From assembly GCA_024405215.1 (NCBI GenBank), contig JAKSPB010000004.1:36765-100764 (forward strand): a DNA stretch of 64,000 nt. Reading direction: 5' to 3'. Below are positions 1 to 10,794 of this stretch, in pieces. The notes under the pieces were generated by a model. It saw nothing but the letters and a program-made list of their open reading frames with translations, searched no databases and was not told where the DNA came from. A program made the position numbers and the translations under genes. The stretch's first letter is position 1, and each line of letters opens with the position of its first letter. The stretch is from Lentisphaeria bacterium. Its GTDB lineage: Bacteria; Verrucomicrobiota; Lentisphaeria; Oligosphaerales; Oligosphaeraceae.

Positions 1-789
1 GAGATCTCCAACAAATTCCATGCCGGAGTGGCATCGGGCATTTTGAATGCGCCAGACCATGACGATGATCCCGCAGTGGATTCCGCGCTGAGCATCCACT
101 ATACGGCGGAGAACCATGTCGAGGCCAAGCGCAAGATCAAGGTGGAGTTCCAGGAAAAGGTCGGTCTGCAGGTCAATCCCGATGCACCGCTCTTCTTCTG
201 GCCGAGCCGCCTGGATCCCGTCCAAAAGGGGCCCCAGCTCTTGTCGTCCATCCTTTACAATGTCATCCACAGGTACTGGGATCAGCAAATCCAGTTCGCT
301 TTTGTGGCAGACGGTCCTTACCAGCACGTTTTCCGCTCCATTTCGGACCAGCACCAGTTCCATAATCTGGTGGCGGTGCTTTCCTTTGACAAGAATCTTT
401 CCAAGCAAGGCTATGCGGCTTCGGATTTCATCCTGATGCCCTCCAGCTACGAACCCTGCGGCCTGCCTCAAATGACGGCGCCGATCTACGGAAGCCTCCC
501 CTTGGTGCATGACACGGGCGGTCTCCACGATACGGTTACCGATCTGGATGTGAATGCGCATACGGGAAATGGCTTCATTTTCAAAGACTTCGATGCCAGC
601 GGCCTGGCATGGGCCATTGACCAGGCCATGAATTTCTGGAAGCAGCCTGCGGAGGTCCGGGCGCGGGAAATTGCGCGTGTCATGCGGGAAAGCAAGAAGC
701 GCTTCAACCATCAGCAGACCGCTCAGGCATACATTGATCTTTACGAAAAGATGCTCCATCGTAAGCTGGTGGAGTGGAACCAGGGCTAA
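1..789 (+). CDS. glgA: Glycogen synthase (GT5), C-terminal part, 5' end outside window
   Basis: The frame is open at base 1, so the gene starts upstream; 262 residues are visible. This is the C-terminal Rossmann domain of a bacterial-type glycogen synthase, which transfers glucose from a nucleotide sugar (usually ADP-glucose) to a growing alpha-1,4-glucan in the cytoplasm. What shows it: a WPSRLDPVQKGPQLL segment (the usual R-x-x-x-QKG nucleotide-binding region, about residues 67-81 of the visible part), then SSYEPCGLPQM near residue 148 (the E-x7-E-like donor site seen as EPCGL in GT5) and DTGGLHDTV shortly after. The downstream gene is a branching enzyme 13 bases away, so the two probably form a glycogen operon. 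Stop codon TAA at 787-789. Confidence 0.9.
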   Translation, partial: EISNKFHAGVASGILNAPDHDDDPAVDSALSIHYTAENHVEAKRKIKVEFQEKVGLQVNPDAPLFFWPSRLDPVQKGPQLLSSILYNVIHRYWDQQIQFAFVADGPYQHVFRSISDQHQFHNLVAVLSFDKNLSKQGYAASDFILMPSSYEPCGLPQMTAPIYGSLPLVHDTGGLHDTVTDLDVNAHTGNGFIFKDFDASGLAWAIDQAMNFWKQPAEVRAREIARVMRESKKRFNHQQTAQAYIDLYEKMLHRKLVEWNQG

Positions 790-802
790 TTCAAACTTAA
801 TC

Positions 803-2881
803 ATGTCCGCGGTCTCTGCATCCAGCAAACGTCTTCCGAAGAAAAGCTCTTCCCGTAAGCGCACTCCGAAGAAAGTTGTGGCGCTGCCGAAACTTTTCCG
901 GGATACCTGGCTGATGCCTTTCCTGGACGTCTACCGGAAGCGGCAGGAGTTTGTTGCCCGGCGGCGCCGGGAGTTCCTAGGAAGTCCAGCCGGGAGGCTT
1001 GCGGAAAAGGCCGACTGGCATTTGCGATACGGCCTTCAGCGCCAGGAAGACGGCAATTGGCTTTTTCGGGAATGGCTGCCGGGTGTCACTGCCGCCTGCC
1101 TGCTGGGGGAGTTCAATCGATGGGAGGCATCGCCTTGGTTTGAGCTCCATCCAGTGGAAGGGACGGAGGATTGGGAGGCGGTTATCCCCGGAACGCTGAT
1201 TTCCCACGGCCAGGCCTTCCAGCTTTATGTGGAATGGCCCGGCGGAAGCGGCTGGCGGCTGCCGACGGCCACGCGGTGCATTCGGCGGGAAACGCAGGCG
1301 GACGGCCATGTGCTGTTCAATGCCGTGGCTTGGGCGCCGGAAACGGAATATGTCTGGAAGCATGACGACTTCCGGCCTTCGCGCCAGGCGCTGATTTACG
1401 AGGCGCACGTGGGCATCGCCCAGAGTGAACCGCGCGTGGGGACCTGGCGGGAGTTCGCCGACAATGTTTTGCCCCGAATTGCCAAAGATGGCTACACCTG
1501 CGTGCAGTTGATGGCTGTGGCGGAGCATCCTTACTATGCCTCCTTCGGATATCATGTCTCGAATTATTACACGCCGGCTGACAATTTCGGTTCGCCCGAT
1601 GACCTGAAATATCTGGTCGATACCGCGCACGGTTTGGGGCTGCGGGTGATCATGGACCTTGTACACTCCCATTCGGTGAAGAATGAACTGGAAGGGCTGG
1701 GAAATTTCGCGGGGCATCGCGAGCAGTTCTTCCATGCGGGCGAAAAAGGCGAGCATCCCGCCTGGAACTCCTACTGTTTCGATTACAGCAAGCCGCAAGT
1801 GCTGCGCTTCCTGCTCTCCAACTGCCGCTTTTGGCTGGAGGAATATCATTTTGACGGTTTCCGCTTCGATGGCGTCACCAGCATGCTTTATTTCGATCAC
1901 GGTCTGGACCATGCCTTCACGAGTTATGACGACTACTTCGGTCCCAACGTGGACTGGGATTCTGTCGCCTACCTGACATTGGCCAACGAGTTGTGCCACA
2001 GCCTTGGAAAAGAGGTCTGGACCATCGCCGAGGATGTGTCGGGGATGCCGGGGTTGGGCATGGCTGTGGGCGACGGCGGAATGGGCTTTGATTTCCGTCT
2101 GGCCATGGGCGTCACGGATTTCTGGTTCAAGCTCCTGGATCGTCTCGATGAGTTTTGGGATATTGGCGGATTGTGGTACGAACTGACCAACCGCCGGCAG
2201 GATGAAAAGACAATTTCCTATGTGGAATGCCATGACCAGGCGCTGGTGGGCGGACAGACCTTCCTCTTCCGATGCCTGGGCAGCGCCATGTACGATTCCA
2301 TGGACGTGAATAGCCGGAGCCTCTTGGTTGACCGGGGGATTGCGCTGCACAAGATGGCGCGTCTTGCTACTGCGGCCTCAGCAGGGCAGGGCTATCTGAA
2401 TTTCATCGGAAACGAGTTCGGGCATCCCGAATGGCTGGATTTCCCGCGCATCGGAAACGGCTGGTCGTACGACCATGCGCGGCGTCGATGGGATCTCTGC
2501 GATGCGCCCCAGCTGCGCTATCAGTATCTCAATGCCTTTGATCAGGCGATGATGGCATTGCTGAAGTCGGTCCCTGATTTCTATGAGCATCCGGCGGAAT
2601 ATCGGCTGGTGGACAATGATCGGCATCTGATCGTCTTTGAGCGCGCGGGGCTGCTTTTCGCCTGCAACTTCCATCCCACGGAGTGTTATGTGGCTTGTGA
2701 ATTGCCCTGCGAGGGCCATGAATACGCTTTGGTGCTGGATTCCGATGCCGACGAGTTCAATGGCTTTGGACGCGTGGAACCTGGACAGCACTTCTTCAAT
2801 CTCTCAAACGAGGGGGAATATCGCCGAATTTCCGTCTATCTTCCCAACCGCACCGCGCTGGTGCTGAAGAAGGTGAACTGA
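803..2881 (+). CDS. glgB: 1,4-alpha-glucan branching enzyme, GH13_8 (eukaryote-like) type
   Basis: Makes alpha-1,6 branches in glycogen by cutting alpha-1,4 chains and transferring them. The ATG at 803 gives 692 residues, the usual size for this subfamily; the frame is open upstream to 671 but that part overlaps glgA. After a lysine-rich N-terminus, an N-terminal CBM48-like domain carries LFREWLPGVTAACLLGEFN. The catalytic barrel has DGFRFDGVTSM (about residue 350, nucleophile Asp), TIAEDVSG (about 407, acid/base Glu) and YVECHDQALVGG (about 474). The HDQALVG form and the overall spacing match the eukaryotic/GH13_8 group rather than E. coli GlgB (GH13_9). It follows glgA by 13 bases with only a weak ribosome binding site, so it is probably co-transcribed. 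Confidence 0.92.
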   Translation: MSAVSASSKRLPKKSSSRKRTPKKVVALPKLFRDTWLMPFLDVYRKRQEFVARRRREFLGSPAGRLAEKADWHLRYGLQRQEDGNWLFREWLPGVTAACLLGEFNRWEASPWFELHPVEGTEDWEAVIPGTLISHGQAFQLYVEWPGGSGWRLPTATRCIRRETQADGHVLFNAVAWAPETEYVWKHDDFRPSRQALIYEAHVGIAQSEPRVGTWREFADNVLPRIAKDGYTCVQLMAVAEHPYYASFGYHVSNYYTPADNFGSPDDLKYLVDTAHGLGLRVIMDLVHSHSVKNELEGLGNFAGHREQFFHAGEKGEHPAWNSYCFDYSKPQVLRFLLSNCRFWLEEYHFDGFRFDGVTSMLYFDHGLDHAFTSYDDYFGPNVDWDSVAYLTLANELCHSLGKEVWTIAEDVSGMPGLGMAVGDGGMGFDFRLAMGVTDFWFKLLDRLDEFWDIGGLWYELTNRRQDEKTISYVECHDQALVGGQTFLFRCLGSAMYDSMDVNSRSLLVDRGIALHKMARLATAASAGQGYLNFIGNEFGHPEWLDFPRIGNGWSYDHARRRWDLCDAPQLRYQYLNAFDQAMMALLKSVPDFYEHPAEYRLVDNDRHLIVFERAGLLFACNFHPTECYVACELPCEGHEYALVLDSDADEFNGFGRVEPGQHFFNLSNEGEYRRISVYLPNRTALVLKKVN

Positions 2882-2992
2882 TATCCAGAAATTCAAAAGG
2901 GGGCGGCCCTTTGCCTGCCTGCGCCGCGTTATATTATCTGAAAAGACCCCTGTTCATTGGGGGACTATGTACTTAAATTGCCGTTTCATGGA

Positions 2993-3090
2993 TTGACGGC
3001 GGGTCTTGTCCCGCCTCGCCGAGGCGCAAGCCGGGGGAACTGTCGATCCTGAACACGCAGGCAATTTCAGTATGTAATAATTCCCAATTC
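2993..3090 (+). repeat. Interspersed ~100-bp element, copy A, upstream of lolC
   Basis: One of three diverged copies of an unnamed element (others at 27372 and 31236). Shared landmarks in order: TTGACG near the start, a short hairpin (here GGCGGG-TCTTGT-CCCGCC), CGCAAGCC, GGGGAA, TGAACACGC and GTATGTAAT, closing with ATTCCCAA. GGGAA can pair with the terminal TTCCC. The copy ends 16 bases before the chosen lolC start. The 3' part could also be read as a promoter (CTGAAC, 16 bp, TATGTA). The function is unknown. Confidence 0.6.
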
Positions 3091-3106
3091 ATTGAGGACA
3101 ATTCCC

Positions 3107-4396
3107 TTGCGACTTCCCCTGGACATCTTCCTTGCCCTGCGTTATCTCCGTCCGCGCAGGACATTTGTTTCCGTCATCAGTCTGCTTTCCGTGCTGGGAC
3201 CGCTGCTGGGCGTGGCGATTCTGCTCATCGTCAGTGGCGTGATGGCGGGCTTCGACAAGAACATTCGTGACGGCATCATGGATATGTCAGCGCATCTGAC
3301 GGTCTATCCCATGAACGAGAAGGGCTATTTTGCCGAGCCGGAGTCCCTCTTGGAGAAGTTGACCGCCGAGGGAGTCGACTACGGCGCCCGGGGGACGCCG
3401 GTCATTGAGGGCACCGCGCTGGTGCAGTTGCGGGACACCGTCTATCCCGTCGTGGTGCGCGGCATTCTTCCGGAAACCGACGGCAATGTGACCAAGCTCC
3501 AGCGGAATTTCACGAATCGTGGCCATGTGCTGAAGGAGGGCGAAATCGCCATCGGCGAGCGGATGGGCTTCCGGTTGGGCCTGCATCAGGGAAGCGAACT
3601 GCTGATTCATTCTCCTGCCCGCCTGACCAAGAACATCCAGTGGAAGGAAGACGGCAAGGTGGATATTCAGGAGCCGGACGAACTCTATCTCCCGGAGGCC
3701 TGCCGCATTGCCTCCTTCTTCAACATGGGCGTCAGCGACTATGATGACAATGTCATCGTGCTCCATCTGGATCAGGCCGCGGATCTCTTCGGGCTGGATT
3801 GGGGGTGCGCCACTTCCATTCAGCTGGCGGTGGACGAGCCGCTGAAGGTGGGCTTCCTGGCGCAGGAACTTCGCGTACGGCATCCGGAATGCCAGTTCGT
3901 GACCTGGCAGGAGCAGAATGCGTTGCTTTTCGATACTCTCCAGAGCGAGAAGAACCTGATGACCTTTCTCATGGCCTTTATCGTCCTGGTGGCCTCCTTC
4001 GCCATCGCGGCTACGCTGATTACCGTGGTGGTCCAGAAGACCCGGGAAATTGGTATCCTGAAGGCCGTTGGCGTATCCTCCTGGACAGTGGGACGCATCT
4101 TCCTCTTCCAAGGATTCCTCATCGGCTTCACGGGCACCACGCTGGGCACCATTGCGGGACTGCTTGTGCTGAAATACCGCGACGCCATCGCGGCGTTGCT
4201 TTCCAAGATCATGGGCGTGGAGGTCTTCCCGGCGGAACTCTATCACCTGACCTCTATTCCCGCCCTCACCACCGCAAATGACCTGATCAGGATCGTGGTG
4301 ATGTCCTTGGTGATCTGCGTGGGCGCCGCGTTGATTCCCGCCCTGTATGCGTCGGCGTTCTCGCCGTCCAAGTCCCTGAAGTCGGAGAATGGCTGA
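3107..4396 (+). CDS. lolC: LolC/LolE-family lipoprotein-releasing ABC transporter permease
   Basis: Membrane permease of the MacB/FtsX fold that, with LolD, extracts lipoproteins from the inner membrane towards the outer membrane. The start is TTG at 3107, because GAGGA at 3094-3098 is well placed for it; a TTG at 3092 is also in frame but would lack this site. The 429-residue product has one N-terminal membrane segment (about residues 18-44), a long periplasmic domain (about 45-280) and three C-terminal membrane segments. The conserved FtsX-like segment TREIGILKAVGVSSW lies between the second and third. Only one permease gene is present, so it may work as a homodimer rather than as a LolC-LolE pair. 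The stop overlaps the lolD start by one base. Interspersed element copy A lies just upstream. Confidence 0.85.
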   Translation: MRLPLDIFLALRYLRPRRTFVSVISLLSVLGPLLGVAILLIVSGVMAGFDKNIRDGIMDMSAHLTVYPMNEKGYFAEPESLLEKLTAEGVDYGARGTPVIEGTALVQLRDTVYPVVVRGILPETDGNVTKLQRNFTNRGHVLKEGEIAIGERMGFRLGLHQGSELLIHSPARLTKNIQWKEDGKVDIQEPDELYLPEACRIASFFNMGVSDYDDNVIVLHLDQAADLFGLDWGCATSIQLAVDEPLKVGFLAQELRVRHPECQFVTWQEQNALLFDTLQSEKNLMTFLMAFIVLVASFAIAATLITVVVQKTREIGILKAVGVSSWTVGRIFLFQGFLIGFTGTTLGTIAGLLVLKYRDAIAALLSKIMGVEVFPAELYHLTSIPALTTANDLIRIVVMSLVICVGAALIPALYASAFSPSKSLKSENG

Positions 4397-5061
4397 TGTC
4401 TGACAAAAATCCAATGCTTTATCGTCTGCAAGGCGTCTCCCGGGATTTCCGGCTGGACAAGGGCGTCGTTCATGTGCTTTCCGGATTGAATCTGGAGATT
4501 CCCGAAGGGTGCTGGTGTGCGCTGGTAGGCCGCAGCGGCTCCGGAAAGACCACGCTGTTGCAGTTGCTGGGCTGTCTGGATCGGCCCACTGGCGGTACGA
4601 TTCTTTATCGCGGGGAAGACCTGGGGCGGATGTCCTCCAGCCGTCTGACCGCCCTTCGCCGCCGAGAGTTCGGCTTTGTCTTCCAGAGCTACCATCTTCT
4701 GCCGGAATTGACCGCTTGGGAGAACGCCGCGTTGCCGGCATTGGGGTGGTTCGAGAATCGCCAGGAGGCTTACGATCGCGCACGCAAGATGCTGGTGGAG
4801 TTCGGGCTGGAGGCGCGGCTGAACCACCGTCCGCCGGAACTTTCCGGCGGCGAACAGCAACGCGTGGCCATCGCCCGTGCGCTGATTCACAACCCCGCCG
4901 TCATCTTGGCGGACGAACCCACGGGAAATCTGGACGAGGCCTCCGCCAAGGTGGTCGTGGGGATCTTCCAGCGTTTGCACAAGGAACAGGGAAAGACCAT
5001 CGTCATGGTCACTCATGATCCCGATATCGCAGCCATGGCCGAAATTCGCCACCGGCTGTAA
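4396..5061 (+). CDS. lolD: LolD-type ABC transporter ATP-binding protein
   Basis: Cytoplasmic ATPase partner of the preceding permease. At 221 residues it is the normal length for LolD/MacB-like ATPases. Visible motifs are Walker [16 protein letters not shown] (about residues 45-59), the Q-loop in [17 protein letters not shown], the signature [15 protein letters not shown] (about 150) and Walker [14 protein letters not shown], followed by the H-loop VTHD. Its ATG overlaps the permease stop by one base (TGATG), indicating translational coupling. A hairpin terminator follows 12 bases after the stop. Confidence 0.92.
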   Translation: MSDKNPMLYRLQGVSRDFRLDKGVVHVLSGLNLEIPEGCWCALVGRSGSGKTTLLQLLGCLDRPTGGTILYRGEDLGRMSSSRLTALRRREFGFVFQSYHLLPELTAWENAALPALGWFENRQEAYDRARKMLVEFGLEARLNHRPPELSGGEQQRVAIARALIHNPAVILADEPTGNLDEASAKVVVGIFQRLHKEQGKTIVMVTHDPDIAAMAEIRHRL

Positions 5062-5073
5062 AATAATCAAAAA

Positions 5074-5100
5074 AAAGACCGCCAGAATCTGGCGGTCTTT
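5074..5100. terminator. Bidirectional Rho-independent terminator after lolD / tRNA-Gly
   Basis: AAGACCGCCAGA and TCTGGCGGTCTT form a long GC-rich hairpin. On the minus strand it is followed by a run of eight T (from AAAAAAAA at 5069-5076); on the plus strand by TTT. It sits between convergent lolD (+) and tRNA-Gly (-). Confidence 0.8.
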
Positions 5101-5105
5101 GAAAG

Positions 5106-5179
5106 TGGAGCGGGTGATGGGAATCGGACCCACGTGGTCGGCTTGGAGGGCCGAAGCATTACCATTATGCTACACCCGC
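5106..5179 (-). tRNA. tRNA-Gly(TCC), with unusual C33 and C55
   Basis: Read on the minus strand, the cloverleaf is complete: acceptor GCGGGTG pairs with CACCCGC, the D arm is GCAT/ATGC with GG in the loop, the anticodon stem is TCGGC/GCCGA, and CCA is encoded (5106-5108). The anticodon loop is CCTCCAA, giving anticodon TCC, but position 33 is C instead of the nearly universal U. The T loop is TCCGATT, so position 55 is C instead of U (pseudouridine). A minus-strand TATAGT -10-like box lies about 35 bases upstream. Confidence 0.88.
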
Positions 5180-5236
5180 ATATTGATTTTGGAGAACGAG
5201 CATACTATATCGCGAAAATGAAAATTTTCCAGCGAT

Positions 5237-5929
5237 TCAGAAGAGGAAATCCGTATTTCTAGGAAGAATCCAGTCGATCGGTGGCGCGCCTTTTTCCTGC
5301 AGGAGACGATTTACGGTGGAAAAGGGCTTTGAGCCGAAGAATCCCCGATAAGCGGAGAGGGGCGAGGGATGGACGGATGTCACCACCACATGGCGGGATT
5401 CGTCAATCAGCGGACGTTTTTCCTGTGCGGGTTTTCCCCATAGAATGAAAGCGACGGTGCGGGGAAGGGCATTGCAGGCGCGCAGGATGCTGTCAGTCAG
5501 CTTCTGCCAGCCCAGCCGATGATGGGACATGGGCTTTCCGGCCTCCACGCTCAAGACGGTGTTCAGAAGAAGAACGCCACGTTTGGCCCAGGGGCGCAGG
5601 TCCGGTGAGGGCATTTCTTCGCCCAAGTCATCCATGTATTCCTTCAGGATGTTTCGCAGGGAAGGCGGCTGTGGCGTTCCATGGGGGACGGCGAAGGCCA
5701 GGCCCATGGCCTGGTCGGGTTCATGGTAGGGGTCCTGTCCCAAGATGACCGCCCGGACTTTCGAGGGCGGAGTTTCGCGAAGTGCGGTGAAGAGACAACC
5801 TTCCGGCGGATAGACGACGCGCCCATTCTCCCGCATGGAGGAGACGGTTTCCAATGGCGTCAAATCTGGCGGTTCGGGCAGGATGCGTAACCACTCTTCG
5901 GGGAATGTCTCGGAGGTCGCCATGGACAT
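5237..5929 (-). CDS. ung: Uracil-DNA glycosylase, family 1
   Basis: Removes uracil from DNA in base-excision repair. The 230-residue product is the normal Ung length. The family-1 water-activating motif GQDPYHEPDQAMGLAF (about residues 63-78; catalytic Asp in GQDPYH), LLNTVLSVEAGKP and the C-terminal HPSPLSAYRGFFGSKPF (catalytic His and minor-groove loop) are all intact. The start ATG overlaps the stop of the upstream topoisomerase gene by one base (TAATG); a second ATG two codons later is an alternative. Probably translated from the topoisomerase mRNA. Confidence 0.95.
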   Translation of the reverse strand: MSMATSETFPEEWLRILPEPPDLTPLETVSSMRENGRVVYPPEGCLFTALRETPPSKVRAVILGQDPYHEPDQAMGLAFAVPHGTPQPPSLRNILKEYMDDLGEEMPSPDLRPWAKRGVLLLNTVLSVEAGKPMSHHRLGWQKLTDSILRACNALPRTVAFILWGKPAQEKRPLIDESRHVVVTSVHPSPLSAYRGFFGSKPFSTVNRLLQEKGAPPIDWILPRNTDFLF

Positions 5930-7842
5930 TACATGAGCCTCTGGAGGATGTATTCCCTGCGGTTGGGCGGGTTCTTGTCGCCCATGAGGAAATTGACGAA
6001 GGAGTCCAGCTTCCGGGCGTTTTCGATGGTGACCAGCTGGAGGCGGATGTCATTTCCCTTGATGAATTGTCCGAACTCCTGGGGGCTGATTTCACCGAGA
6101 CCCTTGAAGCGGGTGATTTCCACGTCGCGGCCGATTTGTTTGGCGGCTGCGTCCCGTTCCGCTTCGGAGTAGCAATAGATGGGCTTGTGGGTCTTGCTGC
6201 GGACGCGGAAGAGAGGCGTGTCCAGGATGTAAAGATGTTCTGCGGAGAGCAGCTGCGGGAAGAAGCGCAGGAAGAATACGATGAGGAGGTCGCGGATATG
6301 GTAGCCGTCGGGATCCGCATCGGTGGCGATGACGACTTTGGCATAGCGCAGGTTCTCCATGGTGTCTTCGGTGCCTAGTGCGCGCATCACGCCGTAGAGT
6401 TCTTCGTTCTTGTAGAGGACTTCGCGGGTGGCGTTGCAGCAGTTGAAGACCTTTCCGCGCAGGGCGAAGACGGCTTGGTTCAGGGCGTCGCGGTTCTGGA
6501 CCACGGAGCCGGCTGCGGAGTCTCCCTCGGTGAGGAAAATCATGGAGTTCTGGCAGAGGGCCTTCTCCTCGGGCTTCTTGCGGGAGTCGGTCTCGTTCAG
6601 ATGGAATTTGCAATCCCGGAGTTTCAGGATCTTCAAGGCGGATTTGGCCGCCAGTTCCTTTGCGCCCTTGCGGATGTTCTGGATCTGCTTGCGGAGGTTC
6701 GCATTCTTATCCAGTTTGTCGAAGATGCTGGCCTTGATGTCGGGGTGCTTGAAAAGATACTGTACCACGGCGGCCTTGATTTCATTTACCAGCGGCGTGC
6801 GGATTTCGGGATTGTAGAGCTTGTGTTTGGTCTGTGACTCGAAGACGGGTTCCTGGAGCTTGATGGCGATGGCGCCGAAAAGTCCCGCGCGGATGTCCTC
6901 CGCGTCGTACGGCTTGTCCTTGGGGGTCAGTTCGTTGACGCCTTTGACGATGCCCTCTTTGAAGGCTGCCAGATGGGTTCCGCCGTCGTTGGTGAACTGG
7001 GTGTTTGCGAAGGAGTAGTAGTTTTCGTTGGCGGAATTGACGTGGCAGAAGGCGAACTCCAGAGTTTCCGTGCGGTAGTGGATGACCTCGTAGAGCGCCT
7101 CGGAGTCCATCTTGCTTTCCAGCAGATCCAGCATTCCCCTTCGGGAGAAGAACTTCTGGCCGTTGAGCTCCAGGGAGAGCCCGGCGTTGGTCCAGGCATA
7201 GTGCTGCAGGCGGCGTTCCAGGAATTTCTTCTCGATATGGAACTCGCCGAAGACCTGGGTGGATGGCAGGAAGCGGATGAGGGTGCCGTTGGGTTCCCCC
7301 GTGTCGCCGCTTTCCTCCCGCACGAACTTTCCCTCCTGGAAGAAGACGCTGGCGTACTTTCCGTTGCGGTAGCTGGTGGCGGAAAAATCCTGGGAGAGGA
7401 AATTGACGGCCTTGAGGCCTACGCCGTTCATGCCGATGGAGGCGGAGAAAGCCTTGGGTTTGCCGTCGGCGCCCTTGGCGAATTTTCCGCCGGTGTTCTT
7501 CTTGGAGACACAGTCCTTCAGTTTCTCCAGCGGGATGCCGCGCCCGAAGTCCCGGACGGTGATGGACTTGTCCGGGGCCAGGGTGACCAGCACCTTGCGG
7601 CCGTTGCCCATGATGTATTCGTCGATGGAGTTGTCTACCACTTCCTTGAAGAGGACGTAGACGCCGTCTTCGGTGTGGTCGCCATTGCCCAATGCGCCGA
7701 TGTACATTCCGGGGCGCTCCCGCATGTGCGTCACGTCGTCCAGGCTCTGGATGGAGTCGGCCTCGTAATCGGCCGGGGCTGTTGCGGAAGTGGCTGCCGC
7801 TGCGCTTTCGGAAAATAGGATGTTATCTTCTGTTTCGGACAT
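5929..7842 (-). CDS. parE: Type IIA DNA topoisomerase B subunit (ParE/GyrB-like)
   Basis: ATPase and TOPRIM subunit of a type IIA topoisomerase; 637 residues, matching ParE-like or short GyrB proteins. N-terminal GHKL ATPase: RPGMYIGALG (about residue 42), EVVDNSIDEYIMG (about 69), DFGRGIPLE and GMNGVGLKAVNFLS (about 145). The TOPRIM domain has IFLTEGDSAAGS (about 435) and TDADPDGYHIRDL (about 505). The C-terminus ends with the usual FLMGDKNPPNRREYI. I prefer ParE because of length and because similar proteins accompany a separate GyrB in Chlamydiae and Verrucomicrobia, but no parC/gyrA neighbour settles it. The ung gene downstream overlaps by one base. Confidence 0.88.
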   Translation of the reverse strand: MSETEDNILFSESAAAATSATAPADYEADSIQSLDDVTHMRERPGMYIGALGNGDHTEDGVYVLFKEVVDNSIDEYIMGNGRKVLVTLAPDKSITVRDFGRGIPLEKLKDCVSKKNTGGKFAKGADGKPKAFSASIGMNGVGLKAVNFLSQDFSATSYRNGKYASVFFQEGKFVREESGDTGEPNGTLIRFLPSTQVFGEFHIEKKFLERRLQHYAWTNAGLSLELNGQKFFSRRGMLDLLESKMDSEALYEVIHYRTETLEFAFCHVNSANENYYSFANTQFTNDGGTHLAAFKEGIVKGVNELTPKDKPYDAEDIRAGLFGAIAIKLQEPVFESQTKHKLYNPEIRTPLVNEIKAAVVQYLFKHPDIKASIFDKLDKNANLRKQIQNIRKGAKELAAKSALKILKLRDCKFHLNETDSRKKPEEKALCQNSMIFLTEGDSAAGSVVQNRDALNQAVFALRGKVFNCCNATREVLYKNEELYGVMRALGTEDTMENLRYAKVVIATDADPDGYHIRDLLIVFFLRFFPQLLSAEHLYILDTPLFRVRSKTHKPIYCYSEAERDAAAKQIGRDVEITRFKGLGEISPQEFGQFIKGNDIRLQLVTIENARKLDSFVNFLMGDKNPPNRREYILQRLM

Positions 7843-7899
7843 GAATCAGGCCCGGCGGAGTGCTGCCGGGTGTCGGGACGGTTTCTGTTTCAGGGTGAA

Positions 7900-8283
7900 C
7901 TACTTCTTCTTGCCGCGCTTGCTTCCGGAGCCGCTGTTCTTGGCGGGGTGGTAGCTCATGCTGCCGGAGGAAGAAGAACGGCGGCGTTTCTTGGTGGGCA
8001 TGCCTTCGTCGTCAAGAGGCTCGTCGTCATCGTCGTTGAGCTCATCGAGGATATCGGGCTCCATTTCGTCGTCATCATCGTTCCAGTTGTCTTCTTCTTC
8101 GGCAGCGTATTCGCTGTCCATCTCCTGGAATTCGTCATCATCGACTTCGTTGTCGAAGTCGTCCTGGAGCGAGGAGGCCATGACGAGCTGACCGCATTCG
8201 GGGCAGTATCCGTCTTCCTTTTCCACGTCGGCAACCTTGACTTTGCATTCGCAATGGGGGCATTTGATCATTTCGACAGCCAT
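7900..8283 (-). CDS. Small zinc-ribbon protein with acidic middle and basic tail
   Basis: 127 residues, function unknown. The N-terminus has a double CxxC zinc ribbon (CPHCECKV at residues 8-15, CPEC at 27-30), followed by a very acidic stretch (about residues 40-95, mostly Asp/Glu) and a basic Ser/Arg/Lys tail ending KRGKKK. Such charge blocks suggest interaction with nucleic acid or ribosomes, but that is inference. A strong ribosome binding site (AAAGGAGT) precedes the ATG. It lies between rho and the topoisomerase gene, all on the minus strand. Confidence 0.75.
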   Translation of the reverse strand: MAVEMIKCPHCECKVKVADVEKEDGYCPECGQLVMASSLQDDFDNEVDDDEFQEMDSEYAAEEEDNWNDDDDEMEPDILDELNDDDDEPLDDEGMPTKKRRRSSSSGSMSYHPAKNSGSGSKRGKKK

Positions 8284-8403
8284 AGGTGACTCCTTTGTTT
8301 TTTGTGGGGGAAAAAAGGTTGAAAGTTGGGATTGGCGCGTAATTTACACGCCTTTGGAAAAATGTTTTGTGTTTTTTTAACCTTTGCGTGGCAGAAGGTC
8401 AGG

Positions 8404-10173
<1,770 letters not shown>

Positions 10174-10215
10174 AGTGAATTGCTTGAAGAATTTCAGGAG
10201 TGAAGAAAAAAGAGG

Positions 10216-10794
10216 TTACCGGGAACGTAGCTTCTGCAGAAGAACAACGCATTTTTCGTGGAGTTCCTCCAGGGAGCCCGTGGTCTCGACGACGTAGTCC
10301 GCACGGTCGCGTTTCTCGTCCAGGGAGAGCTGCGAGGCCAGCCGGCGTTGGATTTCTCCGTCGTCCCACCCGCGTTTTCGCAGGCGTTCAAGCTGCATTT
10401 CCGGGGTGCACCAGACTGCGATGACTTTTGTGTCTGGGATGATCCAACCCGTTTCATACCAGAGGGGTATGGCCGCGAAGAATGGCTCTGGCGCCGCTTC
10501 CGCGTCCAGTCGCGCCAGTTCCGCGCGGATTTTTGGATGCAGGAAGTCGTCAAGCCAGGCGAGTTCTTCCGGGTGTCCGAAGACGCGCCGTCCCAGCTCC
10601 GGGCGGTTCAGGGCGCCGTCCGGCAGGCTGAGGTCGGCGCCGAAGTGCCGGAGGATGGCCTGCAAGGTTTCTGTTCCGGGGGCATAGAGGCCATGGGCAA
10701 TGTCATCGGCATCTGCGCAGTGTGCGCCCAATGCACGGAAATTTGCCAGGACGGCGCTTTTTCCGCAACCGATTCCGCCGGTAATGACAATCAT
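10216..10794 (-). CDS. coaE: Dephospho-CoA kinase
   Basis: Phosphorylates dephospho-CoA in the last step of coenzyme A synthesis. 192 residues, normal length. P-loop GGIGCGKSAVLANF (residues 6-19), ADADDIAHGLY (substrate-binding DADxIAH region) and NRPELGRRVFGHPEELAWLDDFLHP are intact. The ATG overlaps the stop of miaA by four bases (ATGA), so translation is coupled. Confidence 0.93.
   Translation of the reverse strand: MIVITGGIGCGKSAVLANFRALGAHCADADDIAHGLYAPGTETLQAILRHFGADLSLPDGALNRPELGRRVFGHPEELAWLDDFLHPKIRAELARLDAEAAPEPFFAAIPLWYETGWIIPDTKVIAVWCTPEMQLERLRKRGWDDGEIQRRLASQLSLDEKRDRADYVVETTGSLEELHEKCVVLLQKLRSR

Noticed and set aside
2993..3090. Element A as a known c-di-GMP or other named riboswitch
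   Set aside because: CGCAAGCC resembles part of the c-di-GMP-I riboswitch, but the other conserved blocks and their spacing do not fit; I kept it as an unnamed element.
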